Origin: Calditrichota bacterium
GTDB lineage: Bacteria > Electryoneota > B3-LCP
NCBI GenBank assembly: GCA_020051775.1
Contig: JAGVQJ010000194.1
Location: 1-43,205 of the forward strand
DNA: 43,205 nucleotides
Reading direction: 5' to 3'
Numbering within the stretch: the first letter of the stretch is position 1; each line of letters opens with the position of its first letter. The notes below the pieces were generated by a model. The model was given only the letters and a program-made list of their open reading frames with translations. It searched no databases and had not been told where the DNA came from. The position numbers and the translations under genes were made by a program. This document shows positions 8,787 through 15,890 of the stretch, one piece after another.

Positions 8787-11700
8787 TCAGAATTGAACAG
8801 CCGCACCGACGCGTATTATGGCCGGCAACGAATACACGGTCGGATCGCCATATCTTCCGGCTGGATCGTGCGTCTCATTGCCGTATTGATCCACCTGATT
8901 GGCATACCACTCGGTATCGGCGATGTCCACGATATTCTGCCGACTCTCGATGTTGAAGAAGGGGAAGCGATCCGAAGAGTAGAACATGGGCATACCCAGA
9001 TTGCGCGCTTCCACGAATACTTTGGTGTAGAGTCGTCTCCACCGGAACCCCTTGTCGGCAACGAAATCCATGCTGAAGTTGTAGGGCATCCGCTCCGTAT
9101 TGGTGTACTTCCACTTGTCACGGTCGCGTGAAGGAGGACTCCAAGGCAGGCCGCTGCCATAAGAGACAATTAAATTGAACCCCAGGTTTTCGGTGCCCTT
9201 CAGGCCGAAGAAGCGCTGATTGTTGACAGTGCGCAGATCGAAGTCCGCCGAAATGGTATGGCGCTGATCCCAATCCAGGAACACTTCCGTAGTGGGCACA
9301 TTGTTGCCTTCCCAAACCGTGACGTAGTCCGCGGTTGGCGAGCTGTTCTTACCGCGAGCGAAGGAATAAGTATAGGTCAGGTTAGCGGATAGATAGCGCA
9401 CCCGCGGGCGGATGATGCCGATCTCAAACCCTCGCACGTTCCCGTAGTCGGTATTGTCATAGATGCCATACCAATTGGAAGCCGAGTAGTAAATCTGGCG
9501 AGTATCGGTCAGGCCGGTGATGTCCTTGTAGAAACCGGTCAACTGGAGTACCAAGTCGTTGGCGAATTGGTGCTTGACGCCCAACTCATAGGAGGTAGTC
9601 TGCTCGGGCTTCAGGTTGGCGTTGCCCATGCGGGGGAAGGCTCCGGTCAACTGGAAGGTCAGATTTTCGAACATAAAGTCAAAGCGGGGCACCTGGAAGT
9701 AACGACCGTAATTGAAGTACAGGATGTCCCGGTCGGTGATGGGGTGCGATACTCCCAAGCGCGGCGACCAGGCGGATTTCGCGGGCACCTTGGTGGGGTT
9801 CTTGATGACTCCGCCATAGCCGGGATCTATCACTGGGTCGTGGATGTCGGCAGGGTAGCCGTCATAATTGGCGTTGAAGTAATCGAAACGCAGACCGGCG
9901 TTCACGATCAGTCCCTCGAATTCCATCTTATCCTGCACATAGCCGGCCATGGAATAAGGGAATACGCGGTAGTTTTCGCCGTAGACGTTGCCACCAGAGG
10001 CGGCGTCCACTTCATAATTGAAGATGTCGTAGTAGCTGCCTTCGACGCCGAATTTCATCTGGTGGTTCTCATTGACCTGACTGGTCATGTGAAATTGAGT
10101 ATTGTAGATGAACTTTTCGTCTTCGTGCCAGCGGTCACGGTGGTAGGTGTTGCCCACGCCATATTTGAAGAAGCCGTCGTCATCCTTCGAGCCGACGCCG
10201 AACATAGGCAGATCGGACATTTTAATCCAGAGCGAATCAGCTCCGGATTCGGAGGCATCCACGTAACCGTTGTGGTTCACGTCCGCATATAAGTCTTTGC
10301 CAGTACCAAAGACGCGGTAGTCCCACAACCCGTTTCCATTTAAATCTTCTGCCGTGTGATCGAAACGACCGTCATTATCAAGGTCTTCGGTTGTGGTTGC
10401 GCCGTCGTTTTCACCAAAATCATTGGTGAAGGGGATACCATCCAGACCCAGGTCATGGCCATAGTCGGGGATGCCGTCGTGGTTGCTGTCCAGCTCCTGA
10501 TCGAATTCACCGTTATCGTTCAGGTCCTCAGTGGGTTGGATAATGCCATCGCCGTTGAAATCATTGGTCCCGACCATGTGACCACTGCCGTCATAAATTC
10601 TCTCGCCCATATCAAGGCGGCCGTCGCCATCCTGGTCTTCATTGGTGGTTTCATTGACATTATAAAACCAGTAGGTGCGGTAGCGGTTCAAGCGAGCTTC
10701 ATAGAAGGTTTTCTCGCTTAGCGTATGGGTCAGGGTGAATCCGAATTGGTCGGCGCGGGATTTAAAATCGGGCAGATGATCCAGCATATTATAGCTGTCC
10801 AGGCCACTATTGGCATTTAAATCCTCGCTGTCCATCACCCCGTTACCGTTCAAGTCGTTCCACTCGATATTTTCCTGTACGCCGTCGCCATTGGTGTCGG
10901 CCCAGACCTGTTCGTAAGTGCCATAACCTGACGTGCCAATCGGCTGGGAATCACGCCATTCCGTGTCCATTTGTCCGTTACCGTACCATGAGGCGAGCGC
11001 GGGATCCTCAATGATGTCGGGATTGAAATCTTCGTAGGACGTCCTTCGCCAGAGGTTATAAGCGTTTTCCTGGGAGTAATTGAAATCGAACTGATTGTAA
11101 TCATCGTGAAAGAGGAGACCGCTCAAAGCTAATTTCACTTTGGGTGTGGGTGTATAGGTCAACTTACCCTGGACGGTGAGCGGGTTCTTGTCGTCGTGAG
11201 GGTAATCACCCTGCGTGGGGGCGTATTCGCTGGACAAGAAGAAGCGCACGTTATGCGCGTAAGGAACAGGGCCGCCCAAGGAACCTTGTATATCCCATAA
11301 TTGCTCGTGCCAGGGATCCTTACGGAAGCCGCTGAAGTCCGAAGTTTTAACGTTGAAAGCGCCGTTGTAGGCAGTGCCGCCCTCTTTCAGGATCATATTC
11401 ACGACGCCGGATTGAGCAGATCCGTACTCGGCGCCGAAACCACCCGTCGTCACCGAAACTTCTTCTAAGGCCATAGTGGGAATATCGGCATCGAAACCAC
11501 CCGTAAGCGGATCAGCAACCAGGGCGCCGTCAATGAGATAGGCGACCTCACGGTTGCGCCCGCCGCGGATGTGCAGATTGCCGTCTTGGTCTACGGCGCC
11601 GGCGGTGAGGGTCAACACTTGATTGATATTATCCACGGGCATCAGAGCCAACTCGTCCGAGGTTCTGGTCTGGCGGCTGGCCGTGACATCCTTTTCGATC

Positions 11701-12095
11701 AACGGCTTTTCAGCGATGACCACGACCTCTTCGCCCGCTTTAAGCACCGTTGGTTCCAGCCGGAAATCAACCCGGCTGGTTAGATCGGATTGCATCAAAA
11801 CATTGCGGACGACAACTTCCTTGTATCCCATCATACTGGCCTTGACCGTGTAGGTACCAGCCGGAACGCTCAGGATAAAGTAGACACCATCCGCATTGGT
11901 ACTGGCGCCCAGAGAAGTACCTTCCACGATCACGTTGACCGTGAGCAACGGTTCACCGGTATTGGAGTCCGTCACGCGGCCGGTGATTTTACCAGTCGTA
12001 CCGGCCCAAATCGTACCGGCACAAAAAACCGCGGTGAACATAGCCAGCAATGCCAGTCCTGCCGCGATTTGTACAACTTTCGACACCTTCTTCAT
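8787..12095 (-). CDS. TonB-dependent receptor with carboxypeptidase-regulatory-like domain and Asp-rich calcium-type repeats
   Basis: A 1102-residue outer-membrane receptor that uses TonB energy to import a bound ligand or move protein. In order it has a signal peptide (1-31), a CarboxypepD-regulatory/SusC-type domain (about 35-115: GKITGRVTDSNTGEPL ... ADGVYFILSVPAGTYTV), a plug (about 125-240: VDNINQVLTLTAGAV, LHIRGGR, EVAYLIDG, GFGAEYGSAQSGVVN), then a 22-strand-type barrel ending in Phe. The oddity is in the barrel part: residues 398-436 and 484-617 carry many DxNxDGxxD-like motifs (DTNGDGVQENIEWND, DQDGDGRLDMGE, DLNGNGLWD, DVNHNGYVD). These look like EF-hand/thrombospondin-3 calcium sites inserted in loops. 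It leads the envelope operon, with a promoter at 12292-12320. The ligand is unknown; SusC itself is unlikely because no SusD follows. Confidence 0.9.
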   Translation of the reverse strand: MKKVSKVVQIAAGLALLAMFTAVFCAGTIWAGTTGKITGRVTDSNTGEPLLTVNVIVEGTSLGASTNADGVYFILSVPAGTYTVKASMMGYKEVVVRNVLMQSDLTSRVDFRLEPTVLKAGEEVVVIAEKPLIEKDVTASRQTRTSDELALMPVDNINQVLTLTAGAVDQDGNLHIRGGRNREVAYLIDGALVADPLTGGFDADIPTMALEEVSVTTGGFGAEYGSAQSGVVNMILKEGGTAYNGAFNVKTSDFSGFRKDPWHEQLWDIQGSLGGPVPYAHNVRFFLSSEYAPTQGDYPHDDKNPLTVQGKLTYTPTPKVKLALSGLLFHDDYNQFDFNYSQENAYNLWRRTSYEDFNPDIIEDPALASWYGNGQMDTEWRDSQPIGTSGYGTYEQVWADTNGDGVQENIEWNDLNGNGVMDSEDLNANSGLDSYNMLDHLPDFKSRADQFGFTLTHTLSEKTFYEARLNRYRTYWFYNVNETTNEDQDGDGRLDMGERIYDGSGHMVGTNDFNGDGIIQPTEDLNDNGEFDQELDSNHDGIPDYGHDLGLDGIPFTNDFGENDGATTTEDLDNDGRFDHTAEDLNGNGLWDYRVFGTGKDLYADVNHNGYVDASESGADSLWIKMSDLPMFGVGSKDDDGFFKYGVGNTYHRDRWHEDEKFIYNTQFHMTSQVNENHQMKFGVEGSYYDIFNYEVDAASGGNVYGENYRVFPYSMAGYVQDKMEFEGLIVNAGLRFDYFNANYDGYPADIHDPVIDPGYGGVIKNPTKVPAKSAWSPRLGVSHPITDRDILYFNYGRYFQVPRFDFMFENLTFQLTGAFPRMGNANLKPEQTTSYELGVKHQFANDLVLQLTGFYKDITGLTDTRQIYYSASNWYGIYDNTDYGNVRGFEIGIIRPRVRYLSANLTYTYSFARGKNSSPTADYVTVWEGNNVPTTEVFLDWDQRHTISADFDLRTVNNQRFFGLKGTENLGFNLIVSYGSGLPWSPPSRDRDKWKYTNTERMPYNFSMDFVADKGFRWRRLYTKVFVEARNLGMPMFYSSDRFPFFNIESRQNIVDIADTEWYANQVDQYGNETHDPAGRYGDPTVYSLPAIIRVGAAVQF

Positions 12096-12112
12096 GATCG
12101 CACCTCACGATC
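12096..12112 (-). promoter_or_regulatory. small hairpin presenting the ribosome-binding site of the TonB-receptor gene
   Basis: On the minus strand the 17 nt immediately before the ATG read GATCG-TGAGGTG-CGATC: a 5-bp perfect stem whose loop contains the GAGGTG ribosome-binding site. The stem abuts the start codon. It may tune translation initiation. The hairpin is seen directly; its effect is inferred. Confidence 0.4.
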
Positions 12113-12291
12113 TATCTTCATACGCAGAACGGTTCGATATTTTTATGGGATCATCCCTGACGAATAAGAAGAGTCGAGAAACCGAATACAATGATATAAT
12201 CAAATGAATTTCTCTTATGTGTTCCGTGCGGGTTACCGTTCGATAAGATATGACTTATAGATAAAACGATGTGGCAATGCAGGCTCAAGTA

Positions 12292-12320
12292 AGAATAGCA
12301 CTTTTAAGGGGGAAAGTCAA
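12292..12320 (-). promoter_or_regulatory. sigma70-type promoter of the envelope/export operon
   Basis: On the minus strand TTGACT (12315-12320), a 17-nt spacer and TATTCT (12292-12297) form a near-consensus sigma70 promoter. Transcription would start near 12285 and leave an unusually long, AT-rich leader of about 190 nt before the receptor ATG at 12095. I see no cobalamin, FMN or other riboswitch core in that leader. The rest of the 314-bp gap (12096-12409) shows nothing else recognisable. Confidence 0.7.
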
Positions 12321-12409
12321 GTAAAAACTTAACTAAATTTAATTCATTTTATGAAGGTATATTTGACGGAAAGTGAGTTTTAAATCATCTACAAATGGTC
12401 GAAGGCAAC

Positions 12410-13204
12410 TCATGGAAGGCTGATTCGTTGGATTGCCTGGGCTTTGCCGGAAAGTGAATCAATGGTAACCAAAACGGCGTTCAGGCGCAAGTTTTCGGTG
12501 GCCATTTCATATCGCTGAGGCGTACCCAGCAAAAACCGCTTCAAGGCTACGCGACTGGCCAAGCCGATAACGGAATCGGCAGGGCCGGTCATGCCCACAT
12601 CGGTGATAGCAGCGGTCCCGCCAGGGAGAATGCGTTCATCAGCCGTTTGGACGTGGGTATGCGTTCCAATTACCGCCGAAGCCAGCCCATCCAGATGCCA
12701 GGTCAGAGCCAGTTTCTCGGCAGTAGCCTCAGCATGGAAGTCCACCACAATGACTGGGGTGTGCTGGCGCATCCGTTCAATCTCTTTTTTACCCATCCGG
12801 AAAGGGTCTTCAATGGGATACATAAAGGTGCGACCCTGTAAATTCAGGACGCCGATCTTTTCCCCGCGCCTTGTTGGGAACACGCCGGATCCATATCCGG
12901 GATTATCAGGAGGGTAGTTCAGCGGGCGCAGCAGAGCGGGCTGCTCGGCCATCAACTTATGGACTTCTTTCTGATCCCAGACGTGATTACCACTGGTGAT
13001 GACGTCAATACCCATCTGGCGGAGTTCGAAGAATTCGCGGGAGGTGATACCTCGGCCTTCGTGGGCATTTTCACCGTTGGCGATGCAGAAATCCACGTTG
13101 TATTTGCGCAACAATGAATCCAGGAAACGAGAGGTGATGTCGCGACCGGGTTTTCCCACAATATCAGCGATAAACAAGAGGTTCAGCGGGCGGGTATCTT
13201 TCAT
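12410..13204 (-). CDS. ymdB: YmdB-family metallophosphoesterase
   Basis: A 264-residue calcineurin-like phosphoesterase of the YmdB/TIGR00282 family; characterised members cleave 2',3'-cyclic nucleotides. The metal-binding motifs appear in the family's order: FIADIVG (Asp14), ANGEN, SGNHVWD, VDFHAEATAEK and GTHTHVQTADE, followed by the ITDVGMTG block. Its length matches the family (about 260-265). It lies 11 bp downstream of rny on the same strand, the rny-ymdB pairing known from many bacteria, so the pair probably acts together in RNA turnover and signalling. The cytoplasmic location follows from the absence of a signal peptide. The family assignment is firm; the physiological substrate here is not known. 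Confidence 0.92.
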   Translation of the reverse strand: MKDTRPLNLLFIADIVGKPGRDITSRFLDSLLRKYNVDFCIANGENAHEGRGITSREFFELRQMGIDVITSGNHVWDQKEVHKLMAEQPALLRPLNYPPDNPGYGSGVFPTRRGEKIGVLNLQGRTFMYPIEDPFRMGKKEIERMRQHTPVIVVDFHAEATAEKLALTWHLDGLASAVIGTHTHVQTADERILPGGTAAITDVGMTGPADSVIGLASRVALKRFLLGTPQRYEMATENLRLNAVLVTIDSLSGKAQAIQRISLP

Positions 13205-13215
13205 GGGATCAAACG

Positions 13216-14781
13216 TTACTTAGCGTAATCCACAGCGCGAAATTCCCGAATTACCGTGACGCGAATTTGGCCCGGGTATTCCATTTCCTTCTGGATCTTC
13301 TGCGCGATGTCATGCGCTAATTCGACCGCAGTGCCATCATTGACTTTTTCCGATTCCACCATCACGCGGATTTCTCGTCCGGCTTGGATGGCGAAGGAGC
13401 GGGAGACGCCGGAGAACGAGGTTGCGACCTCCTCCAGGCGTTCCAAACGCTTGACATAACCTTCCAAGGTTTCGCGACGGGCGCCGGGGCGGGATCCGGA
13501 AATGGCGTCCGCAGCCTGAACCAATACGGAGAGGGGGGAGATAACTTCGACGTCTTCATGGTGGGCGGCTACCGCGTTCTGGACGATGGCGTTTTCATGG
13601 TATTTCTTGACTAATTCCAGCCCAATGGTCGTATGAGTGCCTTCGGTGTAGCGGTCTATGGCTTTGCCGATATCATGCAACAATCCGGCGCGTTTGGCCA
13701 GTTTGGCATCCAATTCCAATTCCGCGGCCATCAAACCGGCCAAAAAGGCTACCTCGACAGAATGCTGTAAAACATTCTGGCCATAGGAATTGCGATAGCG
13801 CAATTTTCCCAATTGTTTCACGAGTTCAGGGTGCAATCCGTGAACGCCGACTTCCAAACAAGCTTGCTCTCCGATTTGGATAAGCTGTTCATCCATCTCC
13901 TTATCCACCTTCTTGACGATCTCTTCAATGCGGCCAGGGTGGATGCGACCGTCGCCGATCAAGCGTTCCAGGGAGATGCGGGCAACTTCGCGGCGCAATG
14001 GATCGAATCCGGACAACACCACCGATTCAGGCGTGTCGTCCACGATGATCTCAACTCCGGTGGCATTTTCAAAGGCGCGGATGTTGCGGCCTTCACGACC
14101 GATGATGCGCCCCTTGATCTCTTCTGAAGGGAGATTGACCACGGAGACGGTCGTTTCGACGCCATGCTCTACGGCGGACCGCTGAATCGCTTGAATGATG
14201 ATCTCGCGAGCTTCACGATTGGCGGTCAAACGGGCCTGTTCGCGGAGTTCGTTGACCTGTTCCGCCGCTTCTTGACGGGCGCGATCCGTCAGACTGCGTT
14301 TCAATTCTTCCAGCGCTTCTTCTGCGCTTATGCGCGCCAGACGTTCCAACTGCTGAGTCGCTTCGCGCAACTGCATATCGAGCTGTTCGGTTTTGCGGGT
14401 CACCTCTTGATCGCGGGAGCGTAGGCGGTCGCGTTCGCTTTGCAATTCGCGTCCCGTGCGTTCCAATTCTTCGTGGCGATGCTTCAAGGAGGATTCTCGG
14501 TCGGCGACTTTGCGTTCTTGGAATTCCAGGGTTTTACGCCGCTTTTCGGCTTCGGCCTCGTAGCGGGCTTTCAGTTCAATTTGCTGATCTTTGGCTTCGA
14601 GCAGCTTCTCTTTTTTAATATTCTCAGCTTCTTTTTCCGCTTCCTGCAGGATTCGTTCTGCAGATCGGTTGGCAGAATCCAGACGCTTCTTTTCCTGTAT
14701 ATGATGCCAATACCAGCCTACCGGTCCGCCCACCAGGGCGATAACCAGCGCCAGAATTTCCATCGGATGGTTAAACATCAT
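13216..14781 (-). CDS. rny: ribonuclease Y
   Basis: A 521-residue membrane-anchored endoribonuclease that starts mRNA decay. Residues 8-25 are a single N-terminal membrane segment. Residues 30-190 form a long charged coiled coil. A KH domain follows (about 214-270: [25 protein letters not shown]), then an HD domain with the catalytic H369-D370 in [10 protein letters not shown] and a second metal site in AAHHEDVE. The length equals the B. subtilis enzyme (520). The start lacks a strong ribosome-binding site (GGAG 4 nt before the first of two consecutive ATGs; the second gives better spacing). A terminator-like hairpin ends only about 22 bp upstream, leaving almost no room for a separate promoter. 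Expression may therefore depend on read-through from the zapA/6S transcript or on RNA processing. Confidence 0.95.
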   Translation of the reverse strand: MMFNHPMEILALVIALVGGPVGWYWHHIQEKKRLDSANRSAERILQEAEKEAENIKKEKLLEAKDQQIELKARYEAEAEKRRKTLEFQERKVADRESSLKHRHEELERTGRELQSERDRLRSRDQEVTRKTEQLDMQLREATQQLERLARISAEEALEELKRSLTDRARQEAAEQVNELREQARLTANREAREIIIQAIQRSAVEHGVETTVSVVNLPSEEIKGRIIGREGRNIRAFENATGVEIIVDDTPESVVLSGFDPLRREVARISLERLIGDGRIHPGRIEEIVKKVDKEMDEQLIQIGEQACLEVGVHGLHPELVKQLGKLRYRNSYGQNVLQHSVEVAFLAGLMAAELELDAKLAKRAGLLHDIGKAIDRYTEGTHTTIGLELVKKYHENAIVQNAVAAHHEDVEVISPLSVLVQAADAISGSRPGARRETLEGYVKRLERLEEVATSFSGVSRSFAIQAGREIRVMVESEKVNDGTAVELAHDIAQKIQKEMEYPGQIRVTVIREFRAVDYAK

Positions 14782-14803
14782 GGCTCCGGGCTTGTATAGT
14801 TAA

Positions 14804-14841
14804 AATTCCCCCGTTGTCCCAAACGGAGTGACGGGGGAATT
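14804..14841 (-). terminator. terminator or attenuator hairpin before rny
   Basis: A perfect 11-bp inverted repeat (AATTCCCCCGT at 14804-14814 and ACGGGGGAATT at 14831-14841) with a 16-nt loop. Read on the minus strand it ends in GGGGGAATTTTA, a short U-tract. It could terminate the zapA/6S transcript or act as an attenuator for rny, whose ATG is 22 bp further on. Confidence 0.6.
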
Positions 14842-14926
14842 CAGCAGAGTTATGACCGGCGATGGCCGGGATATTTTAAATTTGCGCCGTGGAGGAAAAT
14901 CATGATGACAACAGCTCAAATTATTA

Positions 14927-15120
14927 CCCTGCGAACAGTCTGCACTTTTAGAGAACCATGTCGCCATGGTGGGTGCCTCCCTAAGCGTTTCTTACTTCCA
15001 CTGTCCGTCGCTTGACGGATCCGCCGGGGGGCGGATGAGGCCTGTATTACGCGCCTAAGAGGTAGGCTCCCTCTCTCATTAGTGTTGGTTCTTAAAAATG
15101 TGACAGACCGAGTCGCAGGG
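14927..15120 (-). ncRNA. ssrS: probable 6S RNA
   Basis: A 194-nt segment on the minus strand folds as a long interrupted hairpin. The ends pair perfectly (CCCTGCGA at 15113-15120 with TCGCAGGG at 14927-14934). Further in, GAAC pairs with GTTC, CACT with AGTG, and AGAGA with TCTCT (15072-15076 with 14950-14954). The interior has short hairpins: ATCCGCC/GGCGGAT, CCGTC/GACGG, GCCTA/TAGGC, and CCATG-GCGA-CATGG (14956-14969), plus a GGCACCCACC segment typical of some 6S RNAs. Size (180-200 nt), rod-like shape and position just downstream of zapA all match 6S RNA, which sequesters sigma70 RNA polymerase. The family call is an inference from synteny and hand-made pairing. The precise ends are uncertain, and no clear promoter was found. 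Confidence 0.62.
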
Positions 15121-15180
15121 ATTTGCTGAAATTAAGCGTTGGCAATGGAAATATCGCTACGGGATTAGTGAATAGGTGAC

Positions 15181-15495
15181 TTATGATTGAACCAAATTGC
15201 ATAGTTCGATGAGTCGGCGTGATCGGTCAGTGACTTGACGATTGAAATCCGAAGCTTCGACCTGATGCTCTTCCAATTGCTTCCGGGCGTGAAGTAATTC
15301 ATCGGCCAAATTCAGCGCGGTTAAAATGGCATTGCGGAGGTGGGAGGCTTCATTGTATTTCTGACTCAAGGCGCGCATGTGCCGGTCCACCACGGCAGCA
15401 ACCAGCAAGAGGTATTCAGGATCGTCGTATCCCGTCACCGAATATTCGATATCCAGGATTTTGACACGCACTGCAGCTTTGGGATCTGTCGTCAA
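15181..15495 (-). CDS. zapA: cell division protein ZapA
   Basis: A 104-residue protein of the ZapA family, which crosslinks FtsZ filaments at the division site. The N-terminal beta domain begins VRVKILDIEYSVTGYDDPEYLL, the family's hallmark (I-L-G/D-x-E-Y ... DPEYL). A helix with DRHMRAL follows, then AILTALNLADELLHARKQLEE leads into the C-terminal coiled coil. It lies 79 bp downstream of a ZapB-like coiled-coil gene and is followed by the probable 6S RNA, a neighbourhood seen in many bacteria. The family is firm. Confidence 0.9.
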   Translation of the reverse strand: MTTDPKAAVRVKILDIEYSVTGYDDPEYLLLVAAVVDRHMRALSQKYNEASHLRNAILTALNLADELLHARKQLEEHQVEASDFNRQVTDRSRRLIELCNLVQS

Positions 15496-15574
15496 CAGCC
15501 AATACCGGATTAGGAATATGCCCTAACGTCTCACCCGTTGTAGCCATATCACGAGCGGATCAGGATCACAGGAA

Positions 15575-15835
15575 CTATTTCACGCCTTCCAGCTTCTGCA
15601 GAAGATCCACCACCCGATGGCGAATCAACTCCTCCTTATCCCGATCTCTTTGGTTATTTACCAGTTCATCGCGTTGGGCGGTCAAGTCTTCATTTTCTTG
15701 ACTTAAGTGTTGTAACTGCTCCTCGAGTGTACCGAGGCGAGTGTTCAGCTCTTTATTTTCAGCTTGAATTTTTTCTTGTCGTTCGAGTAGGCCGACGATT
15801 CTCCTTTCAAGCTCCTCAAATTGTGTCAAATCCAT
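15575..15835 (-). CDS. ZapB-like coiled-coil division protein
   Basis: An 86-residue, almost entirely coiled-coil protein (heptads through LERRIVGLLERQEKIQAENKEL and on to about residue 65). I chose ATG 15835, giving MDLTQFEELERR, because small ZapB-like proteins usually begin this way and GGGG lies upstream; an ATG at 15865 has no ribosome-binding site. It sits between pheT (55 bp) and zapA, the typical place for this small division protein, which in enterobacteria bridges ZapA to the chromosome. Coiled coils give weak homology signals, so the call rests on context as much as on sequence. Confidence 0.7.
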   Translation of the reverse strand: MDLTQFEELERRIVGLLERQEKIQAENKELNTRLGTLEEQLQHLSQENEDLTAQRDELVNNQRDRDKEELIRHRVVDLLQKLEGVK

Positions 15836-15890
15836 AAACAGCCCCAACTGAAATTGATCTTCCATGCGCGTAATGTAGTATCTGGTAAAT

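Noticed and set aside
9567..10292. A 241-codon open frame on the plus strand
   Set aside because: It is antisense to the TonB receptor. Its Val/Ile-rich product is the mirror of the Asp-codon-rich calcium-type repeats; it has no ribosome-binding site or family.
12113..12291. Possible riboswitch in the leader of the TonB-receptor operon
   Set aside because: A TTGCCACA-like word recalls the cobalamin box, but the rest of the core and pairing are absent.
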